From Protula sp. h YS-2021 (taxonomy: Eukaryota; Annelida; Polychaeta; Sabellida; Serpulidae), in assembly GCA_949752745.1 (NCBI GenBank), contig OX457031.1, forward strand, positions 21,625,642-21,689,641: 64,000 nt of DNA, read 5' to 3'. Positions 46,425 through 56,702 of the stretch are shown one piece after another. Position 1 is the stretch's first letter, and each line of letters opens with the position of its first letter. A program made the position numbers and the translations under genes. Under the pieces are notes generated by a model that was not told the origin of the DNA, did no database searches, and saw nothing but the letters and a program-made list of their open reading frames with translations.

Positions 46425-47255
46425 TGGAATGCCATTTTCTTATTTATTAGGGAATTATTGATATTACGAATTACGTTTTGATCTCAAAAATTCATTTTTA
46501 TATCAAGAATTAATTTTTGCTATCTGGAATTATTTTTATGATATCTCTAAATGTATTCTTGACGTCAAAAAAATAATTCTTGACATCAATAAATATTTAG
46601 GGATATCAAGAAATATTTATTGCTATCAAAATGATTTAATGATATCTAAAATTGACTTTTAGAGATCAAAAATTCAATTCCTGAAAGCAAAAATGAAATA
46701 TATAATAGCATAATCTCAATTTTGGGCTCAATAATTTATTTTCCTATTATTAATGTCAAGAATTTATTTCAGATATCATTATTTCACAAGTGACTTTTTT
46801 AAATTTATATTTTGAAAGCTGCAAATGATTTTTTGATCTCGAAAATTACTTTTTGATATCACAATATCAGTCTATTTTTATATATAAAATTCAGAAGCAC
46901 ACATCCGTGAATAAAATAATGACTGGTCCTTGCATACAGAATCCTTTAATTGTTACTGCACAAAATAGAAGCAATTCTTGAGCTCAAAAATTGTGTTGTT
47001 ATTATTGATATGAATTATTCAAATTTTCATCTGCAAAATTTAATTGACGATTCCTTAAATTTTACACATATGTTTGTCTCCCTAAGATTTTTTAAGTTTG
47101 TAAAATTGTTTTTTGATCTCAAAAATACATTTTTGCCATCTAAAATTCAATTATTGACAGCAAAATATAAATTAATGAGATCCACATTGATTTATTTATA
47201 TCTTTAATTATATTTTGATAGCAAAAATAAGCATTAAATGCTAAAAAGCATTCCA
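46425..47255 (+). mobile_element. Full-length Mutator-like MITE (831 bp)
   Basis: Starts TGGAATGCCATTTTCTTATT and ends AAAAAGCATTCCA. Flanks TTGATTGCTA and CTGATTGCAG share TGATTGC in register, consistent with a decayed 9-10-bp target duplication. The interior has the palindromic GATATC/GATCTC words and the conserved ACTGGTCCTTGCATACAGAA block. Same family as 31079-31916, in inverse orientation. Confidence 0.83.
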
Positions 47256-47418
47256 CTGATTGCAGGATGGTAGTCATTATACTAAAATATGCCCGTAGCT
47301 CACAATTCGTGAAGACGAAGATTTGTACTTATTGACGATATCACCAAAAAGAACAGGTCTGTCCCCCGCTTTTAATTTCTCAAAGTGTTCCCTGCGCTTT
47401 CAACGCAGCTGCATTTGG

Positions 47419-47745
47419 TTATTTTTTATCAATGAAAAAATCCCAATTATTTTTTGTTTTGTTTAGGCCATGGCTAACGTGTCGGTAGATTCGGCACATT
47501 TCAAACATGATACGACGTTGCATATCATATACATGCACATCTTCACAGCTTCTGACAACCTCCAAAGTCGATTCGAAAGTCTCGGGGTAAAATGCTAATT
47601 TTTTGACGAAGTGCCAGTCGATCAATTTTTGGACAAATAAAAAAAAAAAAAAAGAACACAACGACGCAGAACCATCTATAACATGTATAATTACAGTGTT
47701 CAAAGCTGGAAACGTTGAGACAGAGAATTTTCCACAACAAAACAT
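47419..47745 (-). CDS. Hypothetical minus-strand ORF (~108 codons, uncertain)
   Basis: An ATG-initiated frame outside tandem repeats with non-repetitive, protein-like composition, including the segment RSCEDVHVYDMQRRIMFEMC. A T-rich tract in its middle (the complement of the A-run at 47640-47654) encodes a run of Phe, which argues that at least the N-terminal half is non-coding. If real, the coding exon would begin after that tract, but no AG acceptor is evident there. I recognise no family. Confidence 0.18.
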   Translation of the reverse strand: MFCCGKFSVSTFPALNTVIIHVIDGSASLCSFFFFLFVQKLIDWHFVKKLAFYPETFESTLEVVRSCEDVHVYDMQRRIMFEMCRIYRHVSHGLNKTKNNWDFFIDKK

Positions 47746-47964
47746 AGCATCTCAGTGACTCAACAGTAAGACAGAATGATGAGCGGCTACACTAATATCG
47801 ATATATTTCTCCCAAAGAGGGGATTGGGGGTGTTATTCTTAATCTGTGTCTAAAAGTCATAAAACGAACGGCCGTTGACTGCATTATCTTCAGCGCAGCG
47901 ACTGAATCTCTGATTTGCGAGAGCTGTATGGCGTTAGTGTCACGTGACGACGGTGACTACTAAC

Positions 47965-48115
47965 CAAGTGTAAATGCCATGTGAAGGGGTAGTGGTCACT
48001 ACAGCGATGACAAGTGAAGAGTCAGTGAGAACTAAAGTAGTTCCAAGTCCAGGGGTAGTTGGCACTGCAGTAGGGTCATGTGAAGGGGCAGAAGGCTCTG
48101 CAGTAATGTTAAATT
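47965..48115 (+). repeat. 33-bp minisatellite (block 1), left segment
   Basis: Units 'gtcatgtgaaggggcag' and 'tccaggggtagttggcactgcagta' repeat at ~33-36 bp. Continues after the SINE-like insertion. Confidence 0.8.
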
Positions 48116-48328
48116 TGTTCGTTTATTTAGTGTTTAGCATCCGGTTAAGCTATTATGAGGGCATATTAGAACGCACTTGCTGAAGAAACAAGTGGGAAAA
48201 GGGAAGAATTAAGAAAGAGCAAAAGAACAACTAGAAAGAAGTAAATTTCGATTAGTTGCCTCCTACGACCTGCACGGAACACATAGCAGTAGTCTAATTT
48301 CCATGATTCCTACGACCTACAGGGGGAC
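48116..48328 (+). mobile_element. SINE-like repeat, copy 3
   Basis: TTCGTTTATTTAGTGTTTAGC start, AACGCACTTGCTGAAGAAAC, an A/G-rich middle, TTCGATTAGTTGCCTCCTAC and a closing CTACAGGGGGACC. More diverged than copies 1 and 2. Interrupts the 33-bp array. Confidence 0.75.
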
Positions 48329-48950
48329 CAAGTTAATGCGTAGTGGTCACTTAGGTACGACATGAGGAGGGGTAGTGTGCACTGAAATAGTGTCATATTG
48401 AGTAGTGGACACTGGAAAGTGTCATATGAAGGGGGGAGTGGTCACTCTGGTAGTGTCCAGTGAAGAGATAATGGTCGCTGAAGTAGTGTCACGTGACAAG
48501 GTAGAGTGGATTTAAGCATTCTCATATGAAAAAAGGGGTAATGGTCATCCACGGTGTCATGTGATGACTAACGTAGTGCCATGTGAAGACGCAGTGAATA
48601 TTGACGTGGTCTCATGTGAATAGCTGGCGTCACTGCAGTAGTGTGCTGTGAAGTGTGTAGGGGTCACTTTAGTAGTATCATGCAAAGAGGTAGCTACCAC
48701 TGACGTAGTGTCATGTGAAGTGGTAGGGGTTACTTTAGTAGTATCATGTAAAAAGGTAGCTATCACTGACGTAGTGTCATGTAAAGGGGTAGTGGACACT
48801 ACAGTAGTGTCAATTGTAGAAATACTGGTCACCGTAGTATTTTCGTGTGAAGATGTTGTCACTGTAATAATGTCCTGTGAAGGGATAGTGGGCACTGACA
48901 TAATGTCATGTGAGGGGGTAATGGCACTGGCAAAATAGTGTCATGTAAAG
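48329..48950 (+). repeat. 33-bp minisatellite (block 1), right segment
   Basis: GTAGTgTCATGTgAAgxGGTAG recurs; at 48674, 48707, 48740 and 48773 the step is exactly 33 bp, and alternate units match best (66-bp dimer). On the minus strand it reads as Thr/Ser-rich 11-residue units (HDTTSVVATSL, HDTTKVTPTTS). The array is homologous to 54165-54610. Confidence 0.9.
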
Positions 48951-48954
48951 CAGG

Positions 48955-49330
48955 AGTTGCTTTAACCCAAAGTTTGAAGTTTTGAAAATTCACATGCTGA
49001 ATACGAACGAGGGGAAAACTTTTAAACAACGTTTCTCCGTTGATAGCGAAATATACTCTTTTCACGAAGTTAGAGAGTCCTCCATGTTGGGCCAATGGAA
49101 CCTCAAGTTCGAATGGCAAGCGCAAAAAAAAAATGCGTTTGCCTTTTGTTCATCACGATTTTCAGAGTTTTATACCATTTTGCTCCTAACAACATGTGCC
49201 CTTAAACCCATGAGGATAGAAATGGAAAAGGAAGAATATCTCCGCAGTCTTAAGATTCTTCCAAAGACATTATGTCATTTACGTGTCAATAGACAGGACA
49301 TGGCATTGCCTGGCCTGTTTCGAAGGTAAA
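48955..49330 (-). other. Unassigned block with overlapping open frames
   Basis: Both strands have open frames of about 90-115 codons. The minus-strand segment LPFELEVPLAQHGGLSNFV looks protein-like, but I recognise no domain and no splice or start context. It could be a repeat terminus or old exon. Low confidence in any coding role. Confidence 0.2.
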
Positions 49331-50590
49331 TAACTAGGCATGTCAGCCACAAATACCTCTACCTTCTGTGTTTTTCTTATTTATTTATGTCCCCCACTTC
49401 AGGTATAAGGCCTCTCTTGATTCTTGTTTCTCCTCCCCACCTGAGATAAAATTCCTGTAGAAGTAGAAATTTTTGTGCAGGATTTCCAATCGCCATTTCG
49501 CGAAGCTAATTCTTGAGCGAAAATTTCAGCGAAAATTAATTTTTAAAATGACAAGCAGTTCCCCTGCCAACACTAGACCGCTTCATTTATAGCCATTATG
49601 GAATACAGCTGTACCTCTCCAATCCGTTAAGATGTGCTTATATACTGAGGATTTCAACACAAAAACGAGCAGATATGCTCCTAATTCTAGTTCTCAAACT
49701 CTATGGCTGTCACACGAAAATGTTTTTAACTATAAAATTACAATTTTAAATATAAATTAAATCTAAATTGGACAAGAGACATTGGTTCTTGCTGTGGACG
49801 TTGACCATAAATTAAGAATGCATTAGACACAAGAAGTTCGAGTATAAATCGATTAAAAATTGAGGCGTAGGTGCAAATTGTCTGAAATTTTATAATTATA
49901 AATTGCGTGGTTATTTCAATAAAGATATAAATTGGGCTTTCTTTTTCGTTTGGACAGAGTTCGTATACACAGAGTTCACAGACGCATTTGCAATTTTCCT
50001 TATTGACAAAATATTAAAACCCCGATGCAAAATTTGTATTTGTCATCTATTTTTGACAACTTGTGTCACATGGTCCATTTTGACCAGATTTCATGACTAA
50101 CACTACAATGCACATCTACATTGTTTCTTTTTTCACTGAAGAAAGTCAAAGAAGGTTGCGCTTTTATCTTGCAACTTAAAACCTGAATGGATAAATGCGA
50201 TGTCAACATCATACAGCTTTTATGCGTTTTTTACGATGTCAACATCATAAAATTTTTATGCGTTTTCTTACAAAGTGCCGATTGGTCAAAATTATGTAAT
50301 TTCCACGGCCAGATTGACCCTTGCACAAAGTTCTACTTCTACAGAATGGGACCAACCATAAAACACACATGCAAATGGTTTTACATCCCCCACACACTCA
50401 CTCCAATCAATTCCTACTAATATCAGCCTTCCCACACCCCAAGATTGTCCATATCCCGCCATATCCCGTACATCCACTATGGATGACCTCTTTTCGCCAC
50501 CCCAGGGCGCTTTGTGAAGTGTCCGATGCCTTCCCACCTGTGCCGGCAGATATCCAACGCAAATATGTGCAATACGTCACCATTCATCGA
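49331..50590. other. Mostly single-copy AT-rich DNA
   Basis: Contains a short duplication (gatgtcaacatcata near 50200 and 50236) and a C-rich end leading into the promoter-like cluster. No other supportable feature. Confidence 0.5.
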
Positions 50591-50599
50591 CCACTGAAA

Positions 50600-50740
50600 T
50601 GCATAATGCCACCGGATTGGCTGAAGACGCTTTGGCAGGGGTGCCACGTCATCGAACCAATCCCCGCCCACGGCAAGTGAGGAGTGGTTTCCTCCCTTCT
50701 CCGCGCACACCATCCTCCCGAAGAGTGAGCCAAGCAGAAG
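50600..50740. promoter_or_regulatory. CCAAT / GC-box / CRE promoter-like cluster
   Basis: An inverted CCAAT box (ATTGG, 50616-50620), ACGTCA (50646-50651), a forward CCAAT (50657-50661) and an adjacent CCCCGCCC GC-box (50662-50669) lie within 55 bp in a local GC-rich island. Paired NF-Y sites next to an Sp-type site are a classic TATA-less promoter arrangement. No convincing coding exon is visible on either side within the window, so direction and target are unknown. Confidence 0.45.
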
Positions 50741-51879
50741 CCGACAAGCAGAGATAGAGAATTTACTGTTCTTGAGCAATGAAAGATTATTGAACTGCTG
50801 TGATTGCGTAAATGTAAAGATGTAAACACTGGGCGATTTCAGCAAAATATAAGACACTTGGTATTCGATGAAAAGACCAACCGAAAAGAAACAAAGTGAC
50901 AGCATTTACTGACAGAAAGCTTCGATTGGATATTTAAGATTGATCAACAGCAGTACCATTTAGTCCGAAACGTTACAATATGAATTTTCAGATTTTTTTT
51001 TTGGGTTGATAAATTTGCTGTATGAATTTTCTTGTAAATATCCAAGCGAAGTTTTCACAAACAAACACACACAAGCAGAACGTCTGATTGTCAACATGTG
51101 AAATACTTGAAACTGGATTAGGCATTGGATCTGAGAAATGTAGTTCAATTATAGCGGTACAATAATAACGAGTCGCACATCAGACGCCCTACTGTATGTA
51201 TGAGTAACACTGCCCTCTCTAAGCCAACGTATTGAAATGATAAATAATGTTAAGACGTAACGTTTTGTAAATCACTGTTGCTGTATGTTTTTTTTTAAAT
51301 TTTTACGGCTGAGTGGGCGATATTACTGGTAATTGCCATATCCAGTGTGAAAATTTTCATGAGAACCATATTTTTTGTAGCTTAGACAATTTGACACGTG
51401 ACATCGCCATGAACATTTTTAAATTACTTCGATCAAAAACTATATAGACGCCAAAAGGCGAATAATAATTGGAGATGGTAATTAAATCGTCAGATAGGAA
51501 AAAAAAAGAAGAAAGGAAGAAAGGTATGCCTTCTTATTGTATTGCATTTTTTTTTTGGTTTATTGTTTATATTTTTTAAATTTTGCACTGATCCCTTTAA
51601 AACGTAAAACTCTAGCTCCATATTTAAATTTTAAGGATTTTACATGAAACAGACGTTGCAAAGATCAGCTTCTGCAACGAAATAAAGAGGCCTCCTGTAG
51701 AGTGACGCCAGCTTATAAACACTACACCATATTGAAACCCTCCCTTTCTTCTCCCACCAACCCAGAGTCGGAGGATAATTCCCCTGTGAGTGTTACAAAG
51801 TTGGCGTAAAGCAAAGAAAAAGAAAAGGAAAGGGGCAGAAAAACAAACAGGAAAGGCAGAATGGAACAAACACACAGTT
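50741..51879. other. AT-rich spacer
   Basis: No repeat or gene recognised. Confidence 0.45.
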
Positions 51880-52020
51880 AGGATTCAAACACACTAAATC
51901 AGTGTCACACACACTAAATAAGGATCGAACAATCAAAACAAAAGTCACGCACATTTATTAAGTATCACGCACACTAAATGCGTTTCACACACACTAAATA
52001 TGCGTCACACTTAATGAGTT
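51880..52020 (+). repeat. Degenerate ~24-bp repeat
   Basis: 'cacacacactaaat-agtgtcac' words recur about six times. Confidence 0.8.
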
Positions 52021-52096
52021 TTACACACGTATTACTTACTGCTAACATTTCCATTGGCTTCATTCTGAATTAACTGAATTGGAATGGAAGAAAGTT

Positions 52097-52135
52097 TCAC
52101 TTATCTTTCATTTTCTGTCTTTCCTCTTCCAGTGC
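52097..52135 (-). CDS. Candidate short terminal exon (ALEEERQKMKDK-stop)
   Basis: On the minus strand, TTTTTATGTTGACAG precedes 39 nt reading ALEEERQKMKDK and a TGA. It is charged and coiled-coil-like. Its phase does not join the upstream candidate exon at 52649-52737 in an open frame, so the three may not belong to one transcript. Weak. Confidence 0.2.
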   Translation of the reverse strand, partial: ALEEERQKMKDK

Positions 52136-52446
52136 CTGTCAACATAAAAAGACATGGATTGTATATTGAGTTTTCTGAAGAAAGGCTGTTCGAGATGTTG
52201 CATATTTGAAAAGTTATCGAGTATGGAATGAATGTAATAAGATCAGGGATCAGAACAAAGTTCGAATTACAAAGTATTTAGAATAATCGAATTTCTAGTT
52301 CTCGAATATTGATTGCAGTTTCAGCTCAGCCCTCCCAGACACCCAAAACACATATTTTATATAAATTTTTCAGAAAGCTATTGTCACAGGTATACAGCTG
52401 GGTACCGAATGCGCGGTTATAGTTTATATACGTAGTATAAACGTAC

Positions 52447-52530
52447 CAGTTCTCCTTCTCTTCGTTGATTCGCCTTTGAATAATCCCTGCACTGGTTTCA
52501 CACTTTGTCCCTCACGTTAGTCTTCTCCTC
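52447..52530 (-). pseudogene. Decayed duplicate of the candidate exon at 52649-52737
   Basis: 84 nt on the minus strand between TTTTTCAG and GTACGTTTATACTACG, with the same splice-site context as the neighbouring candidate exon. Sequence identity is high (shared CCAGTGCAGGGATTAT and GAAGAGAAGGAGA), but all three frames are closed by stop codons. Exon plus ~100 bp of flank on each side has been duplicated in tandem at about 187-190 bp. Confidence 0.45.
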
Positions 52531-52648
52531 CTGAAAAATACATAAAACACAACACTTTACATACATTTTTCAACACAGCTATTGTCACAGCTATACAGGA
52601 GGGGTACCAAATGTACGGTTACAGTTAATATGCGTAGTATAAACGTAC

Positions 52649-52737
52649 CAGCTCTCCTTCTCTTCGCCCATTCTCCTTTGAATATAATCCCTGCACTGGC
52701 TGCGCACTGTGTCGAATGCGTTAGTGGTCCTCTGCTC
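52649..52737 (-). CDS. Candidate 89-nt internal exon of an unidentified gene
   Basis: On the minus strand, GTGTCATTTTTCAG is followed by 89 nt ending GAGAGCTG|GTACGT. One frame reads NAFDTVRSQCRDYIQRR followed by MGEEKESW, a polar and charged, plausibly helical segment. A second frame is also open. The duplicate at 52447-52530 keeps both splice sites but no open frame. I do not recognise the family. Base composition is higher in GC than the flanks. Seen: splice consensus and open frame. Inferred: that this is an exon. Confidence 0.4.
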
Positions 52738-52977
52738 CTGAAAAATGACACAAAACAAAGCGGACAAAAAAGCCAAGACAAGCGAAGATTGTACAAAATT
52801 TAATTTTAAATGCTTATTTTTTCTTATACTAAAAAGTTCTACATGTTCTGTGTGTGCTTTGCTGCTTTTGCCAACGGATTGTGAATTTGAATTTTTGTCA
52901 TTTAGATTGGAGCCACCGAAAATGGCCATTCGTGTAGTTAAGGCTTCAGACGCAAGATTAAACACGCCTCATGCGAT

Positions 52978-53035
52978 TCGTTAGTCAGTTCGTTAGTCAG
53001 TCAGTCAGTTAGTTAGTTATTAGTCAGAACCATTC
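52978..53035 (+). repeat. (CAGTTAGT)-type microsatellite
   Basis: 'ttagtcagttcgttagtcagtcagtcagttagttagttattagtcag'-type text made of 4-bp steps precedes the 79-bp array. Confidence 0.85.
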
Positions 53036-53039
53036 GTTA

Positions 53040-53950
53040 GTAGCTAGACTTGTTACAGGCTCCTCATTGATGACTACACAAGTTACAAGTTCCTGGCTGA
53101 TGACTACACACATCACATGATTTTACACAAGTCAGAGGCTCCTCATTGATGACTACACAAGTTACAAGTTCCTGGCTGATGACTACACACATCACATGAT
53201 TTTACACAAGTCACAGGCTCCTCATTGATGACTACACAAGTTACAAGTTCCTGGCTGACGACTACACACATCACATGATTTTACACAAGTCAGAGGCTCC
53301 TCATTGATGACTACACAAGTTACAAGTTCCTGGCTGATGACTACACACATCACATGATTTTACACAAGTCACAGGCTCCTCATTGATGACTACACAAGTT
53401 ACAAGTTCCTGGCTGATGACTACACACATCACATGATTTTACACAAGTCAGAGGCTCCTCATTGATGACTACACAAGTTACAAGTTCCTGGCTGATGACT
53501 ACACACATCACATGATTTTACACAAGTCACAGGCTCCTCATTGATGACTACACAAGTTACAAGTTCCTGGCTGATGACTACACACATCACATGATTTTAC
53601 ACAAGTCACAGGCTCCTCATTGATGACTACACAAGTTACAAGTTCCTGGCTGATGACTACACACATCACATGATTTTACACAAGTCAGAGGCTCCTCATT
53701 GATGACTACACAAGTTACAAGTTCCTGGCTGATGACTACACACATCACATGATTTTACACAAGTCACAGGCTCCTCATTGATGACTACACAAGTTACAAG
53801 TTCCTGGCTGATGACTACACACATCACATGATTTTACACAAGTCACAGGCTCCTCGTTGATGACTACGTAAGTCACAAATTCCTGGCTGATGACTATACA
53901 AGTCACACACTCCTGGCTGATGACTACACACGTCACACACTCTTGGCTGG
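53040..53950 (+). repeat. 79-bp minisatellite, ~10 good units plus edge copies
   Basis: Unit contains ttgatgactacacaagtt, acaagttcctggctgatg, actacacacatcacatga and ttttacacaagtcasagg. The single variable site (cagagg/cacagg) alternates G,C,G,C,G,C,C,G,C,C along the array, so a 158-bp dimer was amplified. The unit itself is two related ~39-bp halves (gatgactacacaagttaca / gatgactacacacatcaca). Confidence 0.97.
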
Positions 53951-54160
53951 TTTTTATTGTTTATTTGCTTGGTGTTTGACGTCTCTTTCAGGGACTACTA
54001 AGGTTATACTGTGACACACTTGGTAAAAGAAGTAGGAAAAATGAAGAATAAATAAGTAAAAGAGGAGGTCAGAGAGAAAATTCGATCGTCGCCTCCTATG
54101 ATATGTGCGGAACAGGCAACAGTGGGTGTGTTCATAGGATTCTCCAGCCCACAAGGGGAT
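53951..54160 (+). mobile_element. SINE-like repeat, copy 4
   Basis: TTTATTGTTTATTTGCTTGG start, GTTTGACGTCTCTTTCAGG, a TGACACACTTGGTAAAAGAA segment, TCGTCGCCTCCTATGATATG, GTGGGTGTGTTCATAGGAT and a closing CCCACAAGGGGATC. Sits exactly between the 79-bp array and the second 33-bp array. Confidence 0.75.
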
Positions 54161-54618
54161 CAAGTGAAGGGGTAGTGTGCATTGAAGATGCCTCATGGCA
54201 AGGGGTAGTGTGCATTGAAGATGTCTCATGGCAAGGGGTAGTGTGCATTGAAGATGTCTCATGGCAAGGGGTAGTGTGCATTGAAGATGTCTCATGGCAA
54301 GGGGTAGTGTGCATTGAAGCTGCCCAATGGGAAGGGGTAGTGTGTATTGAAGATGTTTCATGGCAAGGGGTAGTGTGCATTGAAGATGTCTCATGGCAAG
54401 GGGTAGTGTGCATTGAAGATGTCTCGTGGGAAAGGGTAGCGTGCATTGAAGATGTCTCATGGGAAAGGGTAGCGTGCATTGAAGATGTCTCGTGGGAAAG
54501 GGTAGCGTGCACTGAAGATGCCTCATGGCAAGGCGTAGCGTGCATTGAAGATGTCTCGTGGGAAAGGGTAGTGTGCATTGAAGATGCCGCATATGAAGGC
54601 CAGTGGTCACTGAAATAA
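54161..54618 (+). repeat. 33-bp minisatellite (block 2), ~13 units
   Basis: Unit: gaagatgtctcatggcaa + ggggtagtgtgcatt (33 bp). Homologous in sequence and length to the block at 47965-48950 but much more homogeneous. Eleven-codon frames open on both strands (EDVSWQGVVCI plus; HETSSMHTTPC minus) are products of the period. Confidence 0.96.
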
Positions 54619-54690
54619 TGGCATTCACGGAACAGACCCCAGTGGGTGTATTCTTTAGATTCGCCCAAACCACAGGGATCTTAGTTGGTG
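54619..54690 (+). mobile_element. SINE-like repeat, 3' fragment
   Basis: 'ggcattcacggaacagacc' then 'cagtgggtgtattctttagatt' and 'ccacagggatc' match only the last ~65 bp of the SINE-like family. Lies at the right edge of the 33-bp array. Confidence 0.75.
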
Positions 54691-55190
54691 AATACACGTC
54701 ACACGTTCCAGCGTATGGCTCGTGTCTACGCACGTCACAAGGATCTCACTCTTGCGTATGCAGCATTGGGCACACCCAAGATGCTGTCCGAGAAAGTTGG
54801 AAGGAAGGGGAGGGGGCTGTCTGAACTGAGTCGCAATCCATTTTATTTAATTTAAAAATATACCAACCAGTGGGTGCTCAAGCTAATGTACCCCCAACTC
54901 ACCTTCTGACTTAACTACTGAACTTCGCCCCTGGCCAGGGCTCCGAAACAGCCCCACCAGGCTCTCATACACCTTTATTATCTATTGAGCTGTTTATATA
55001 TATATATTACATAATCTACTGCTATCGTTGCATCACACTGCAACGTGAGAGACCCTTGCAACAAGATCAATATTAGAATCACTTCTTCGAATATGTGGGT
55101 AATAAACATTTCATAATTCAATAAATTTATTTGTATATTTCAGTGTTCTCTCTTCATATTTCATATTTCCAAAATGCTGTACGCGGGATC
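54691..55190. other. Spacer
   Basis: Single-copy AT-rich sequence without recognised features. Confidence 0.45.
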
Positions 55191-55199
55191 AACCTTCGG

Positions 55200-56290
55200 T
55201 GCACTTTCTGCGTGATCCCCCCCCCTCCCCCCCCTTAGTATCTTGATTTCAATGTAATACTCAAAAAGATACTTTTTCCACCGTGTTGATCTATTTATAG
55301 CGCATTCTCCTTCATGAAATTCACTGCTGAAAGTTCATCAGTAAAGAAATATTAGTGGTGTTTTTTTTTTAAATTTATACCAAACCGACTCCAAATTAAG
55401 TCCTCGAAAACATCTGAATCTTTGACATCGAAAACTTTCTCTGCGACTTCCTTTTTCCACCGTGTTGATCTATATATAGCGCATTCTCCTTCATGAAATT
55501 CACTGCTGAAAGTTCATCAGTAAAGAAATATTACTGGTTTTTTTTTTTAATTTTATACCAAACCGACTCCAAATTAAGTCCTCGAAAACATCTGAATCTT
55601 TGACATCGAAAACTTTCTGTGCGACTTCCCCCCTCCCCCTCAATATCATGATTTTGATGTAATACTAAAAAAAGATACTTTTTACACCGTGATGATCTCG
55701 ATTTATAGCGCATTCACCTTCATGAAATTCACCGCTGAAAGTTCATCAGTAAAGAAATATTAGTGGTGTTTTTTTTAAATTCAATACCAAACCGACTCCA
55801 AATTAAGTCCTCGAAAGAACTGAATATTTGACATCGAATACTTTCTCCGCCATTTCCCCCTCCCCCTCAATATCATGATTTCAATGTAATACTCAAAAAG
55901 ATACTTTTTACACCGTGATGATAGCTATTTATAGCATATTCACCTTCATGAAATTCACTCCTGAAAGTTCATCAATGAAGAAATATTAGAGGTGGCCTTT
56001 TTTTTAGTTCAATACTAAACCGACTCCAAATTAAGTCCTCGAAAGAACTGAATATTTGACATCGAATACTTTCTCCGCGATTTCCCCCTCCCCCTCAATA
56101 TCATGATTTCAATGTAATACTCAAAAAGATACTTTTTACACCGTGATGATAGCTATTTATAGCATATTCACCTTCATGAAATTCACTCCTGAAAGTTCAC
56201 CAGTAAAGAAATATTAGGTGGCCTTTTTTTTTTTGTTCAATACTAAACCGACTCCAAATTTAAGTCCTCTGAATCATTGACATCGAATAC
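55200..56290 (+). repeat. ~230-bp satellite, five units
   Basis: CTTCATGAAATTCACtsCTG recurs near 55311, 55490, 55720, 55943 and 56174 (steps 179, 230, 223, 231). Each unit continues with CAGTAAAGAAATATTAG, a T-run, ACCGACTCCAAATTAAGTCC and a C-rich box CCCCCTCCCCCTCAATATC. The short step reflects one unit that lacks the ~50-bp C-rich box and following ATGTAATACTCAAAAAGATAC. Confidence 0.9.
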
Positions 56291-56702
56291 AGCCACGCAT
56301 TGCTCAGGTTTTAGTTTGATCATTTGTGAGCAGATTAATAAGGACGATACTTTTACACGGGGGAGTGCTGATTGATCTTCATCGGCAAACATTCGAACGC
56401 TCGTTCATAGCCACATTAAGACGAACACACCTGGATGAGAAGCAGCAAGGATTCCACCGAGATCCTGCCGACCTGTAGATTACAAAGTACGGACTGCAAT
56501 GGGGAAACAAAACGAGAATTAACGCCCTTTTCTATCAATCATTACCGGTACATGTCCACTCTGCAGAGGTGGCCCTTCTTTTGTCGCTCACTGCTTTGCC
56601 AAACCGAACACACAGATTACCAGCTAGCACCAATTTGCATGACTGGTTGGAAAGTTGGACAGTTGAGGGGCATTCTAATCACCTTTCACCCTATGTTTAA
56701 AT
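56291..56702. other. Spacer with an unassigned open frame
   Basis: A frame from 56435 runs into the element at 56703; it lacks recognisable domains and is probably fortuitous. Confidence 0.4.

Noticed and set aside
48557..48901. Thr/Ser-rich secreted protein on the minus strand
   Set aside because: It is the reverse reading of a 33-bp minisatellite with no start, signal peptide or splice sites.
50321..50905. Protein-coding exon overlapping the promoter-like cluster
   Set aside because: Open frames on both strands overlap in GC-rich DNA and encode no recognisable domain; the CCAAT/GC-box arrangement is a better explanation of the composition.
54103..54733. Cys/His-rich repeat protein in the second 33-bp array
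   Set aside because: The frames are by-products of the 33-bp period; the adjoining SINE-like sequence is read through without any gene context.
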